Shown here piece by piece: positions 29,904 to 36,779 of a stretch of 42,526 bases of DNA (position 1 is its first letter; each line of letters opens with the position of its first letter). Position numbers and translations under genes: made by a program. The stretch is from IMG/VR virus record IMGVR_UViG_3300003323_000375, positions 1 to 42,526 of that record. The stretch is one strand, 5' to 3'. Below the pieces are notes generated by a model, which made no database searches, was not told the origin of the DNA, and saw nothing but the letters and a program-made list of their open reading frames with translations. Origin of the DNA: a virus.

Positions 29904-30100
29904 TTCTTAGGGTCATCCTTACGCTTTGCCCGTTCGGTAGCGGAAAGGTTGTGTGTCATTGCCTCACCGCGCTTTTTCGCACCCTCAGCAGTGAGGTTAG
30001 ACTTTCCTTCCATTTCCGTGTCATGAAAGGACTTGTTCTGCTTGTCACCCTTGTGACTTCCGCCGCGCATTCCCTTGCGACTTGGATTTTCCTTTGCCAT
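29900..30100 (-). CDS. Basic disordered protein
   Basis: A 66-aa Lys/Arg/Gly/Ser-rich protein (MAKENPSRKGMRGGSHKGDK...). The ATG at 30100 with AGAGGAAAAGG is used; it overlaps the 30045-30281 gene by 56 nt. It includes a NLTAEGAKKRGEAMTHNLSA segment. Resembles small lysine-rich KGG-type proteins. Role unknown. Confidence 0.6.
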   Translation of the reverse strand: MAKENPSRKGMRGGSHKGDKQNKSFHDTEMEGKSNLTAEGAKKRGEAMTHNLSATERAKRKDDPKK

Positions 30101-30281
30101 ACCTTTTCCTCTTTCGCTTAAATCTAGTTTCAATATGCCAGTCAAAATTGAGAGTGCAAGTGACAATCTTGTCGCCAAAATGCACAGACCAAAATCGCCC
30201 ATTGCGTTCACATCGGGTAAATACATAGGTCTCACCGTCGACAATTATTTTATCGCCGGGTCTCAATTCATTTGATTTCAT
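30045..30281 (-). CDS. Small SH3-like protein with basic tail
   Basis: A 78-aa protein. Residues 1-52 are a small barrel (LRPGDKIIVDGETYVFTRCE, NGRFWSVHFGDKIVTCTLNF). Residues 53-78 are very basic (KRKRKRYGKGKSKSQGNARR). The ATG overlaps the previous TAA (TAATG). A nucleic-acid contact is likely by charge. Confidence 0.64.
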   Translation of the reverse strand: MKSNELRPGDKIIVDGETYVFTRCERNGRFWSVHFGDKIVTCTLNFDWHIETRFKRKRKRYGKGKSKSQGNARRKSQG

Positions 30282-30415
30282 TAATCCTTCTTTGGGTCTT
30301 CCTTTTTAGGTTCGCCGTGTTTCTTTTTATCCTCATCTACAATTCGTTTTTCGACGACTTTCTTTTGCGCTCGCCTTTCGTTTCGGCGCATGTCGTCTGA
30401 ATCGTATGGCGGCAT
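30281..30415 (-). CDS. 44-aa highly charged peptide
   Basis: MPPYDSDDMRRNERRAQKKV... ending HGEPKKEDPKKD; about half of all residues are charged. It overlaps both neighbours (TAATG on each side). GAAAGAAG precedes the ATG. Function unknown. Confidence 0.6.
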   Translation of the reverse strand: MPPYDSDDMRRNERRAQKKVVEKRIVDEDKKKHGEPKKEDPKKD

Positions 30416-30561
30416 TATTTCTTCTTTCCTATCGAGCATGTATTTGTATGCCCTTGAAATTGTCTACATTCGGGGCACACAATTAGTTTCTTTGGTTGAT
30501 TTGGCCAATGCCTGCCTACGTGATTCTTCTTACTTGGCTTTGGCCTGTTCTTATCAGTCAC
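30415..30561 (-). CDS. 48-aa zinc-ribbon-like basic protein
   Basis: MTDKNRPKPSKKNHVGRHWP..., with CPECRQFQGHTNTCS near the end: a C-x2-C-x5-H-x3-C site. GTG start directly after an in-frame stop, with GGGGG upstream. Probably metal- and nucleic-acid-binding. Confidence 0.62.
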   Translation of the reverse strand: MTDKNRPKPSKKNHVGRHWPNQPKKLIVCPECRQFQGHTNTCSIGKKK

Positions 30562-30627
30562 TTAATGCGAACCCCCAATTTCGCAAGAAATAGAATAACC
30601 TGAGCCTTGAAAAACATGTATTCATAT

Positions 30628-30810
30628 TCAATCAGCATCCGCCCACCTCCATTCCGTCCACAATCCAGCGCGGATCATGTGTACACGTTCAGTGCCACGC
30701 ATACACACTAGCGCACCCTCATCACGACCACTACGGCCTACGCGCATTGATGTCAAGTTGTAAACCTTGAATTCGGTTTGATCCGGTCTGGTGACAATCA
30801 GCGTACGCAT
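30628..30810 (-). CDS. Unknown small beta protein
   Basis: A 60-aa protein (MRTLIVTRPDQTEFKVYNLT...). Small barrel pattern (GRSGRDEGALVCMRGTERVH). It is the gene downstream of the RNA element at 30831-30893, whose 3' end is 20 nt before the ATG. Function unknown. Confidence 0.64.
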   Translation of the reverse strand: MRTLIVTRPDQTEFKVYNLTSMRVGRSGRDEGALVCMRGTERVHMIRAGLWTEWRWADAD

Positions 30811-30830
30811 TAAATGTGCCTTTCATTTGC

Positions 30831-30893
30831 TCTCTAACGGACTCAACCCACCCTAGGGACCTCTCACACCCCTAGGGCAGATTCAATGCGTTA
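30831..30893 (-). ncRNA. UGAGAG-loop RNA element, copy 1
   Basis: In the leader of the 30628-30810 gene. Outer stem TAACG/CGTTA (30835-30839, 30889-30893); inner stem CCCTAGGG/CCCTAGGG (30851-30858, 30870-30877); loop, read on the minus strand, GUGUGAGAGGU. Compare the copy at 34297-34357: stems differ, loop core and flanks (UUGAR, GUUAGAGA) are kept. Confidence 0.65.
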
Positions 30894-30902
30894 CAGGCAA
30901 GC

Positions 30903-31184
30903 TCAACAGCGGGAAACCTTGATCCCACCACGCGGACCACGCTCAATCACACGGTCCGGGTAATCGAACGGGCATCCAATGTCTTCGTACTCTTTGGCAA
31001 GATCATACATGCTCTGATCATTGCCAGCGTAGTAAAGAGTCATCGAACAATCGTTATTGCCAACGTTATAGCAGTAGTTTTCATACCACATTCTAGCGTT
31101 GGACAACCGGGGAAAGAATCGTACCTCAAAACTAAAACTTCCCGGGATATTTTGCTGGATATAGCCAATCCAACGATCCGGCAT
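30903..31184 (-). CDS. Unknown protein
   Basis: A 93-aa protein (MPDRWIGYIQQNIPGSFSFE...). The ATG at 31184 with AAGGGAGA lies 2 nt after the preceding stop. Middle NARMWYENYCYNVGNNDCSM; the end is basic and Gly-rich (VIERGPRGGIKVSRC). No family recognised. Confidence 0.65.
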   Translation of the reverse strand: MPDRWIGYIQQNIPGSFSFEVRFFPRLSNARMWYENYCYNVGNNDCSMTLYYAGNDQSMYDLAKEYEDIGCPFDYPDRVIERGPRGGIKVSRC

Positions 31185-31186
31185 TT

Positions 31187-31615
31187 TCAGTCTCCCTTGT
31201 AACTCGGGTGCCGACGCATACAAGCCTTGCGTTCAAGTTCTAGCACGCGTTCGGCAAAACGCTTTTCCTCAGCGCGGATGACGTACGCCCACATGCGGTT
31301 TAGCACGCGCTTGCGGTATTCGAATTTCTCCCAATACTCCGGATCATCGAATGCAATTTCGTGGTCGTAGTATTCCCCACTGTGTGCGTCGAAACCGAAT
31401 TTGTGCGCCTCTTCAAAGGCAATACCCATATCCCTAAGACCATTTTCATATGCCAACCAATTGTACTTCTCACGGAAATACTGGCCAACAATGCAACGGT
31501 GAATCTTCTGGATATCGAAAGTGTCAGGATCAACCTTTTCCCACCAGGTAGAATCCTTGAACCACATTGCAACGGCACCCATCCAAACAGAATGAGCAAG
31601 CTTAGATTCAGGCAT
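31187..31615 (-). CDS. Unknown protein
   Basis: A 142-aa protein (MPESKLAHSVWMGAVAMWFK...), ATG at 31615 with GGAGG upstream; a longer frame has no ribosome site. Helical, aromatic and acidic (GYWEKF-like segments such as FDDPEYWEKFEYRKRVLNRM), basic end. Function unknown. Confidence 0.7.
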   Translation of the reverse strand: MPESKLAHSVWMGAVAMWFKDSTWWEKVDPDTFDIQKIHRCIVGQYFREKYNWLAYENGLRDMGIAFEEAHKFGFDAHSGEYYDHEIAFDDPEYWEKFEYRKRVLNRMWAYVIRAEEKRFAERVLELERKACMRRHPSYKGD

Positions 31616-31883
31616 TGGTTTCCTCCGTGACGTTGAAAATGTCGGTGCAATCAAGGCCACCCAACCAAACACCCTCAGTGGGATAGCGGTTAGCGGCAGA
31701 CTTACGCGGGGTGGAGAGCGGACCGAATCCCAGTTTGACACACTGAACACCCGGACGCTTGCCGATGATTTCGAGTGCGCGCTTTTCCACTTCCGAAGAA
31801 TCGCACTCAATGTAAAAGGTGGGTAGCTCGATAACCTCACCCTTAGTCGGAACTACGTTAGCGTCAATTCGCCAGATAGCCAT
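31608..31883 (-). CDS. Unknown protein
   Basis: A 91-aa protein (MAIWRIDANVVPTKGEVIEL...), alpha/beta, with PTFYIECDSSEVEKRALEII and PLSTPRKSAANRYPTEGVWL. It overlaps the next gene by 8 nt. No family recognised. Confidence 0.68.
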   Translation of the reverse strand: MAIWRIDANVVPTKGEVIELPTFYIECDSSEVEKRALEIIGKRPGVQCVKLGFGPLSTPRKSAANRYPTEGVWLGGLDCTDIFNVTEETNA

Positions 31884-31893
31884 TTCTATTTCC

Positions 31894-32103
31894 TTATCGG
31901 TTGCTGTTCAAGATCTTGTAAGCACGGGCAGCCATTGCACGCGAACGATCCGAACGCGGAGCGAAACCATTCTCACGGTGCCGCGCGACGCGGTTGTCAA
32001 CGCTACGCTTGACCGCAATACGCTTTTGCGTATCGGTGCACTCGCACTCGCCATTGACAATGAATTCGTCGCACTTTTCGCACTCGATAAGCGTCATAGC
32101 CAT
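31894..32103 (-). CDS. Zinc-finger-like small protein
   Basis: A 69-aa protein. ECEKCDEFIVNGECEC gives C-x2-C and C-x-C pairs, a likely metal site. The rest is basic (KRIAVKRSVDNRVARHRENG). Likely nucleic-acid binding. It lies downstream of the hairpin at 32154-32191. Confidence 0.68.
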   Translation of the reverse strand: MAMTLIECEKCDEFIVNGECECTDTQKRIAVKRSVDNRVARHRENGFAPRSDRSRAMAARAYKILNSNR

Positions 32104-32153
32104 TTTTCGGATTCCTTAATCTATTTATTTCCTGGGCGGTTTACCCATAGGAA

Positions 32154-32191
32154 GGGTGCGGGGTTCTTTGTTGCTCTCAATACCCGCACCC
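32154..32191 (-). terminator. Hairpin with UGAGAG in its loop
   Basis: GGGTGCGGG / CCCGCACCC, 9-bp stem, 20-nt loop that reads UAUUGAGAGCAACAAAGAAC on the minus strand. It sits between the 32232 gene stop and the 31894 gene, and shares the UUGAGAGC core with the other elements of this block. Confidence 0.65.
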
Positions 32192-32231
32192 AACCTACCA
32201 ATACCCGCTCAGTTGCCCTCAGACAAGATCA

Positions 32232-32750
32232 TCAGGCAACGTCGGTGTTCTCACCCTCGGCAGGCTCCGGAGTGGCCTTAGCGTCGCTCTCAGCCGCCGG
32301 AGCAACAGCAGCAACGCCAACCTTTTCACGACTGGTCACGGTAACGGTGACACCCTCACCGAACAGGTGCTCAAGATAAGCCTTGAAGCCCTCACCGGAG
32401 ATACGGCCACGCGCACCCGCGTCACCAGTCTGGGAAAGGAACTCGCGAACGTCACCGATCGCGACAACCTTGGAAAACGGAACGGTGAACTTCTTGCCGT
32501 TCTTCTCGCCGGAACGCTTACCCTTAAGCTTCCACTCAGACTTACCGACGTTCCGGGCCTGAATGACGGTCTTGTATTCGGTACGGCCGTCGAAATAGTC
32601 GGTCGGAGTGATCTTGTCACCCTTCGCGACAATCGCCTGTGCGAGCTTCACAGCCGGGGGGCGACCCTGCTTGGCAGGAACAGGCACGCCGTACTCAGTC
32701 GCAACGGTACGGAACTCGGCAATGTTCTCGATCTTGACAGTCTTAGCCAT
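32232..32750 (-). CDS. Unknown DNA-binding candidate with AT-hook-like motif
   Basis: A 172-aa protein. The N-terminus has a Gly-Arg-Pro core in basic surroundings (PVPAKQGRPPAVKLAQAIVA), similar to an AT-hook. The middle is Lys-rich (SEWKLKGKRSGEKNGKKFTV). It ends in a flexible Ala/Glu/Pro tail (AAESDAKATPEPAEGENTDV). It is the largest gene of the high-GC block with a strong composition bias. A nucleoid- or replication-associated role is a guess. Confidence 0.62.
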   Translation of the reverse strand: MAKTVKIENIAEFRTVATEYGVPVPAKQGRPPAVKLAQAIVAKGDKITPTDYFDGRTEYKTVIQARNVGKSEWKLKGKRSGEKNGKKFTVPFSKVVAIGDVREFLSQTGDAGARGRISGEGFKAYLEHLFGEGVTVTVTSREKVGVAAVAPAAESDAKATPEPAEGENTDVA

Positions 32751-32795
32751 TTTATTTCCTCTTTCTTGATTTCTATTTATTGGTTAGTTGGTTTG

Positions 32796-32996
32796 TTAGT
32801 CTTGCAATTCGGAACGGTCGTAAATCGAAACCAGGTGCTTTCCGGTCAGATAGCCCCAATCTTCAATAACGACCACCACGCCATCGGTGTGAATCATCGA
32901 ACCATGCCAGGGATTCGGCAAATCCTTGACGTGATTCACAGAGAGGCTTTGCAAGAATTCGAAAGCCTCTTTCGTCCGCATAACCTGTGATATCAT
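32796..32996 (-). CDS. Unknown small protein
   Basis: A 66-aa protein (MISQVMRTKEAFEFLQSLSV...). HVKDLPNPWHGSMIHTDGVV then VVIEDWGYLTGKHLVSIYDR: small alpha/beta. GC-rich codon use as in its neighbours. No family recognised. Confidence 0.64.
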   Translation of the reverse strand: MISQVMRTKEAFEFLQSLSVNHVKDLPNPWHGSMIHTDGVVVVIEDWGYLTGKHLVSIYDRSELQD

Positions 32997-33001
32997 TTCA
33001 T

Positions 33002-33187
33002 TTACTCTTTCTTGAATTCGACAATGAGAGCAGCGATGATGTTCTTTTGCCTAGGCGTAAGATCCATCCAATGCGTTTCCCCTGTGATCTCGGCATCTTC
33101 GTAATTGCTCGAAATGATTTTGATTTTCCAATCATCATCGATTCCGAGCTTATCGATTTGTGATTGACCGTAATTGAATTCAGCCAT
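33002..33187 (-). CDS. Unknown small protein
   Basis: A 61-aa protein, ATG at 33187 overlapping the preceding gene's end by 8 nt. MAEFNYGQSQIDKLGIDDDW, then a helical end (WMDLTPRQKNIIAALIVEFK). No family recognised. Confidence 0.62.
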   Translation of the reverse strand: MAEFNYGQSQIDKLGIDDDWKIKIISSNYEDAEITGETHWMDLTPRQKNIIAALIVEFKKE

Positions 33188-33545
33188 TGCGAACCTCAAA
33201 AAGAGTCTTGGAAAGCGCGTAGGACACTGCGGACTGGTGACGCGTGGTGGTAGCCGAGTAGGTGTGTTCCGGAACGATCCACGCGTTCGCGTCACGATCG
33301 AACCACGCAATCGGAGTGGAGTAGCTGAACACAACATAAGCCACGTGCGCCCAACGTGCGCGCAGCGTCCTTTTCCAGTCCTCTGGGAGCGATCCGAACG
33401 CGCCCCATGCATCGGGGCTCAAAACCTCCGGAGTACGTCCGTAGAACGTGTGTCCGGCGTTGTCGAACCACTCATCGGAAGTGATCCAGTGTGCCAAGTC
33501 GAAAACGTCCGTCCGGCCCTTACCGTGCTTGACGTACTTGTGCAT
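33180..33545 (-). CDS. Unknown protein coupled to the Fic gene
   Basis: A 121-aa protein. The ATG at 33545 follows the Fic stop by about 1 nt; upstream frames lack starts with ribosome sites. DVFDLAHWITSDEWFDNAGH, HTFYGRTPEVLSPDAWGAFG and AHVAYVVFSYSTPIAWFDRD are conspicuous; it resembles unassigned families in actinobacteriophages. A partner role for the Fic protein is possible from position only. Confidence 0.66.
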   Translation of the reverse strand: MHKYVKHGKGRTDVFDLAHWITSDEWFDNAGHTFYGRTPEVLSPDAWGAFGSLPEDWKRTLRARWAHVAYVVFSYSTPIAWFDRDANAWIVPEHTYSATTTRHQSAVSYALSKTLFEVRNG

Positions 33546-33546
33546 T

Positions 33547-34044
33547 TCAGTTAATCCAATCGAATTCGGGAAGCGGGTAAAGGAAAATGAGTGTGTGATC
33601 CCGGTAGAACTTTTTGAAACCACACAGGAAGTTGTAAAGCACGAAAGCAACGCGTCCGTTTCCATCCTTGAAAGGGTGAACCCAAAGGAATTCGCGAATC
33701 AATTGCTTTGTGAGAACGATATCCCATGTAGTATTCGGATTGGTCAGGTACTCATTGACAATAGAGCACCAATTCTCAATCAAACGCGGAATGTCAGCAT
33801 GTGGAGCGCTGCTCCCACCATTTTGGAAAGTAACCGGCGTGTGCCTGAATCCATTCGCATTCTTTTCAGGCTCAATACGCACACCCAAAAGTCGAATGAA
33901 TTCCGAATCTATTTGGCCACCCTGCACATAATGTGCAATTGCGGCCCCAACACCCTGAATCAGGTAGCCGACCTCAATTGCTCCGGTTTGCTGCCTTTCG
34001 CATTCCTTTGCGCATTTGTAAGCCGCGCCGCTGGACAGATACAT
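33547..34044 (-). CDS. Fic-domain protein
   Basis: A 165-aa Fic protein. Core motif HPFKDGNGRV (His123 to Val132) within REFLWVHPFKDGNGRVAFVL, preceded by the usual helix and flap region (FRHTPVTFQNGGSSAPHADI, RLIENWCSIVNEYL). Fic proteins transfer AMP (or related groups) from ATP to target proteins. The catalytic His and the phosphate-binding GNGR are kept. The last Arg of the canonical HPFx(D/E)GNGRxxR is Phe134 here, so activity may be altered. No inhibitory (S/T)xxxEG helix is visible. It begins directly at the stop of the 34045 gene. Confidence 0.85.
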   Translation of the reverse strand: MYLSSGAAYKCAKECERQQTGAIEVGYLIQGVGAAIAHYVQGGQIDSEFIRLLGVRIEPEKNANGFRHTPVTFQNGGSSAPHADIPRLIENWCSIVNEYLTNPNTTWDIVLTKQLIREFLWVHPFKDGNGRVAFVLYNFLCGFKKFYRDHTLIFLYPLPEFDWIN

Positions 34045-34275
34045 TTACTTTCCCATTCCCCGAATTTTCCGCCAACTGTTTTCCGGTTGCATAATCAGGT
34101 AATTGTCGGACATTCCCTGATTGCGTGCGTCAATCAATGCCGTGTAAAACGGAATGATCAAATCAATTTCCGACTGAACGCACCATGATCCGATGTGATC
34201 CCAAATCATTTCGGTGAGCTTCGGGTTAGCTGCACTGAATTCGTTCAGTTCCCGAACCACCGTAGGACTGTACAT
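34045..34275 (-). CDS. Unknown small protein upstream of Fic
   Basis: A 76-aa protein (MYSPTVVRELNEFSAANPKL...), helical, with WDHIGSWCVQSEIDLIIPFY; basic end. TAA and the Fic ATG are adjacent, so translation is coupled. An antitoxin-like or regulatory partner of the Fic protein is conceivable, but no known inhibitory motif is seen. Confidence 0.64.
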   Translation of the reverse strand: MYSPTVVRELNEFSAANPKLTEMIWDHIGSWCVQSEIDLIIPFYTALIDARNQGMSDNYLIMQPENSWRKIRGMGK

Positions 34276-34296
34276 TTTTAGCCTCTCAGTTCGTCT

Positions 34297-34357
34297 CTAA
34301 CGGGCTCAAGTAGCCTGCCGAACCTCTCACCCCCGGCAGGCACGTTCAACGCGTTAG
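34297..34357 (-). ncRNA. UGAGAG-loop RNA element, copy 2
   Basis: In the leader of the 34045 gene. Outer stem CTAACG/CGTTAG (34297-34302, 34352-34357); inner stem GCCTGCCG/CGGCAGGC (34313-34320, 34334-34341); loop on the minus strand GGGGUGAGAGGUU. The pairing is preserved relative to copy 1 while the stem sequence is entirely different. Confidence 0.68.
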
Positions 34358-34365
34358 GGAAGCTC

Positions 34366-34755
34366 TCAGACGGCCGAACGCTCCACCAGCGCACGACCGT
34401 TTCGGGCAATCGCGGCAACCTGGTAGGTGCCTGCCAGTCGGGACAGCTCGAAAGCCAACGTGTCGAAAGACTTCCCATCGCGGACGGCGTGACCATCAAC
34501 AATGAGAACGAGCCCGGTTGACGCGCTCACTGCAATGTCCTGGGCGGTTGCCGTGACATCGGTGAATGCGGGAACATCCGCAACGTCATCATCCGAAATC
34601 CAGTCCGAGTGAACGAGTGTGAGCGTCGCCGGGTCCACATTCCGACGGTTGGACTTGGTACCGATCAAGTCCAACTCTCCCGCATCGGTGAACTTGACCG
34701 TGTACTCAACCTTGCCATTGCCGACGCGGACGATGTCACCGTTGTTGAACGACAT
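34366..34755 (-). CDS. Unknown protein with SH3-like start
   Basis: A 129-aa protein. MSFNNGDIVRVGNGKVEYTV is a KOW/SH3-like barrel start. Then SNRRNVDPATLTLVHSDWIS; the second half is helical (FDTLAFELSRLAGTYQVAAI). GGAGAAA precedes the ATG. Function unknown. Confidence 0.68.
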   Translation of the reverse strand: MSFNNGDIVRVGNGKVEYTVKFTDAGELDLIGTKSNRRNVDPATLTLVHSDWISDDDVADVPAFTDVTATAQDIAVSASTGLVLIVDGHAVRDGKSFDTLAFELSRLAGTYQVAAIARNGRALVERSAV

Positions 34756-34792
34756 TTCGTTTCTCCTATTAGTTATTGTGCTTTGGTTTTAA

Positions 34793-34900
34793 TTAAAGTT
34801 CTTCGGAAAGAATCGAATCGAGTTTTTGATTTGCATTGTGGAGCGCGAGATAAGCTCCGCGAATAAGGATAACCAAAATGAACACAATGAAGAACATCAT
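34793..34900 (-). CDS. 35-aa single-pass membrane peptide
   Basis: MMFFIVFILVILIRGAYLAL... one membrane segment, then an acidic helix (NQKLDSILSEEL). The ATG overlaps the preceding TGA (ATGA), so it is coupled to the 34897 gene. Confidence 0.6.
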   Translation of the reverse strand: MMFFIVFILVILIRGAYLALHNANQKLDSILSEEL

Positions 34901-35094
34901 GCCGCGATACTCAATCCGAGCAACACAACATAATTCATTTCGAACAAATCGTAATAGTCCTCTTCTACGATAAATTCGATGTCCATATCGGTAAGCCATT
35001 TTGCGAACTCCGCAAAATCCGCAGATTTGAAAACAGTAGCCCCCCTGGAATTCAGAGCGAACCATTCCGTTTCTCCCTTTTCGACAATGAACAT
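34897..35094 (-). CDS. Unknown small acidic protein
   Basis: A 65-aa protein (MFIVEKGETEWFALNSRGAT...). SADFAEFAKWLTDMDIEFIV in the middle; hydrophobic end (YVVLLGLSIAA). Overlaps both neighbours. No family recognised. Confidence 0.62.
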   Translation of the reverse strand: MFIVEKGETEWFALNSRGATVFKSADFAEFAKWLTDMDIEFIVEEDYYDLFEMNYVVLLGLSIAA

Positions 35095-35282
35095 TATTCT
35101 GTCCCATTCCGTCGAAGCGTGTACACCCGAACGCGGTTGATATCGCCGGAAGTGTTTTTCACGGCGATAATCTTTCGGATGTCCTCAAAAGTGGTGTAGC
35201 CATCTTCAAGAACAACGTGCGCCACGCGCGGGTGGCCCAGGTTCGTGGTGTCTTCCCAGTTGACGTCATATTGAGTCAGCAT
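35094..35282 (-). CDS. Unknown small protein
   Basis: A 62-aa protein (MLTQYDVNWEDTTNLGHPRV...), alpha/beta with VVLEDGYTTFEDIRKIIAVK and a basic end (VYTLRRNGTE). Start 4 nt after the preceding stop. Function unknown. Confidence 0.64.
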   Translation of the reverse strand: MLTQYDVNWEDTTNLGHPRVAHVVLEDGYTTFEDIRKIIAVKNTSGDINRVRVYTLRRNGTE

Positions 35283-35286
35283 TTAA

Positions 35287-35451
35287 TTAGTCCCTTGTCG
35301 CCTGGTGAACGAGCTTGCGCAATTCTTCGGTCAGGTAAACCGTAACGGCGGAATCGCCGTCACCAAATGTTAGCGTGGTAACCGTTTCCTCACCGTAAAA
35401 GGCACCGCTACCAATTCGCTTCACGTTATCCATTGTGAAATTGCCCTGCAT
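35287..35451 (-). CDS. 54-aa unknown protein
   Basis: MQGNFTMDNVKRIGSGAFYG..., beta strands then a helix (VTVYLTEELRKLVHQATRD). AGGAAGGA ribosome site; the RNA element at 35463-35516 lies immediately upstream. Function unknown. Confidence 0.66.
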   Translation of the reverse strand: MQGNFTMDNVKRIGSGAFYGEETVTTLTFGDGDSAVTVYLTEELRKLVHQATRD

Positions 35452-35462
35452 TGTTTTCCTTC

Positions 35463-35516
35463 CTGAATAGGTAGAGCGCTATTCAAGCGAGTTGAATAAC
35501 ACCCTTACTCATTCAG
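35463..35516 (-). ncRNA. Nested-hairpin leader element, copy 1
   Basis: 54-nt element between the stop of the 35513 gene and the ribosome site of the 35287 gene. Outer stem CTGAAT/ATTCAG (35463-35468, 35511-35516), inner stem TATTCAA/TTGAATA (35480-35486, 35492-35498). On the minus strand AAGGGUG precedes and GCUCUA follows the inner stem. Same plan as 36051-36105. Confidence 0.68.
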
Positions 35517-35665
35517 AAAATCTCTTTGCGCCATTCCCTGTTTTCCACTCGCCGGACGTACCGCCGGAGAATGCGCTTTTCGTTTTGGGCATAGCTTTCG
35601 CAACAACCGAAATTGCACGTCTTACCCTTTTTCGTGCGGTTGCGGTTGCGCATTTTAAGGATCAT
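35513..35665 (-). CDS. 50-aa very basic Cys-containing protein
   Basis: MILKMRNRNRTKKGKTCNFG..., then CCESYAQNEKRILRRYVRRV and an end REWRKEIF. The ATG at 35665 overlaps the preceding TGA (ATGA) and has AAAAGGA upstream. About a third of residues are Arg/Lys; three cysteines in CNFGCC. Probably RNA/DNA binding. Confidence 0.64.
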   Translation of the reverse strand: MILKMRNRNRTKKGKTCNFGCCESYAQNEKRILRRYVRRVENREWRKEIF

Positions 35666-35946
35666 TTGCGCGGTTCCTTTTCAATTGCCGTGAGTACAAC
35701 CGGTTTGTGAATGGAATCGATTCGATCGCGACGGCGAATATCGATCGATTGGAAATTGTGCGCATTGGTAACCGCGAAATTCGACGCGTAATTCATATCC
35801 GGGAATTCAAGATCCCATGCGTACTTTTCCGCGTCCCTGTCGTAATAATCTCCGTGGATTTTCATTTTCCACATGGGAGCCAACAGATTGAGTGTTTCCG
35901 AATTGATCGGAATCGGCATTTCGAAAAGATCTTCGTATTCAGCCAT
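35662..35946 (-). CDS. Unknown acidic protein
   Basis: A 94-aa protein (MAEYEDLFEMPIPINSETLN...). GDYYDRDAEKYAWDLEFPDM is acidic/aromatic; a basic stretch follows (SIDIRRRDRIDSIHKPVVLT). GGAGG precedes the ATG. No family recognised. Confidence 0.66.
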   Translation of the reverse strand: MAEYEDLFEMPIPINSETLNLLAPMWKMKIHGDYYDRDAEKYAWDLEFPDMNYASNFAVTNAHNFQSIDIRRRDRIDSIHKPVVLTAIEKEPRK

Positions 35947-36037
35947 TCCGTTCCTCCAAATACTTTTTCATTTCCTCTTCAAACGTTCCGGGTATGTATT
36001 CATCCGGAGCGGAAACAACTTCCCATGTTTCCAGCAT
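35939..36037 (-). CDS. 32-aa peptide
   Basis: MLETWEVVSAPDEYIPGTFE... ending EEMKKYLEERNG. AAAGGC lies 8 nt before the ATG; the element at 36051-36105 ends just upstream. Overlaps the next gene by 8 nt. Small but well placed. Confidence 0.55.
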   Translation of the reverse strand: MLETWEVVSAPDEYIPGTFEEEMKKYLEERNG

Positions 36038-36050
36038 TTGAATTGCCTTT

Positions 36051-36105
36051 CTGAATAGATAGAGCACCACTCAACCCCCATTGAGTAGCACCCTTATTTA
36101 TTCAG
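36051..36105 (-). ncRNA. Nested-hairpin leader element, copy 2
   Basis: 55 nt between the 36102 gene stop and the 35939 gene. Outer stem CTGAAT/ATTCAG (36051-36056, 36100-36105); inner stem ACTCAA/TTGAGT (36069-36074, 36081-36086). AAGGGUG and GCUCUA flank the inner stem as in copy 1. Relative to copy 1 one U-A pair has become C-G and one has become U-G. Confidence 0.68.
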
Positions 36106-36452
36106 CGAAGCGCGTTTTTGATTTGCACCCACGCTTGCCAAAGCTCACGCTGTTGACGTTCGTTGAATGCGCTGCCCTCTCCGAGCATTTCCAGCAAATC
36201 ACACTGCATTTCGCCCAGCTTGACACGGTCAAGCCGTCGAATTTCGTCGCGGACATTTGCCATTGCCCATTCCGTTGGGGAAAGATCCTCGCCGGATTCG
36301 CAAATGCCACACATCCAATCGATACCGCAACCGCCCACGTAGACACCGTGAACGCAATAGCCGCCCAATTCACCATTGTGGTAAGCACGAATACGTTCCT
36401 GAACGAACGCCAATTCATCGCGGAACATCTTTCGAACGGTTTCGGCCAGCAT
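36102..36452 (-). CDS. Unknown protein with four-Cys motif
   Basis: A 116-aa protein. YCVHGVYVGGCGIDWMCGIC holds four cysteines and a histidine, a zinc-binding insertion between two helical parts (TVRKMFRDELAFVQERIRAY at the start and DEIRRLDRVKLGEMQCDLLE later). GGGAAATAAA precedes the ATG. Nucleic-acid binding is likely but unproven. Confidence 0.7.
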   Translation of the reverse strand: MLAETVRKMFRDELAFVQERIRAYHNGELGGYCVHGVYVGGCGIDWMCGICESGEDLSPTEWAMANVRDEIRRLDRVKLGEMQCDLLEMLGEGSAFNERQQRELWQAWVQIKNALR

Positions 36453-36476
36453 TTTATTTCCCTTTCGGATTGAAAC

Positions 36477-36650
36477 TTAGAAAACATTTCCGGCGCATTT
36501 GGGGCACATGCACCACGCGTCATCGGAAATGCGGAATTCATGAGGCATGTTGTCCCAAAAGAAATCAATCGCGGGGTGAAAGCTTTCTTCCGGAATCTGA
36601 ATTGCAATGGTCGTTTTCGGTGAATCCATGAAAACATTGACCATAGTCAT
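36477..36650 (-). CDS. 57-aa protein with C-terminal zinc motif
   Basis: MTMVNVFMDSPKTTIAIQIP..., alpha/beta, ending DAWCMCPKCAGNVF (C-x-C-x2-C). AAAGGAAA ribosome site. It is the first gene of the whole 36.6-28.0 kb minus block, behind the long noncoding leader region. Confidence 0.68.
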   Translation of the reverse strand: MTMVNVFMDSPKTTIAIQIPEESFHPAIDFFWDNMPHEFRISDDAWCMCPKCAGNVF

Positions 36651-36779
36651 TGCATTTCCTTTCGGAATAAGAATTGAATGGAAGGTTTTCTGCCCTTAGA
36701 CACCGTGCCGAGCCTGTTTTTTAGTGATGCACGGTTGTACTTCCCTAAGTCCTCAACTCTTTGGTTTTAATAACCAATA

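Noticed and set aside
36098-36637. 179-aa minus frame starting MFSWIHRKRPLQ
   Set aside because: It is a shadow of two better genes (36102-36452 and 36477-36650) that have ribosome sites and zinc motifs.
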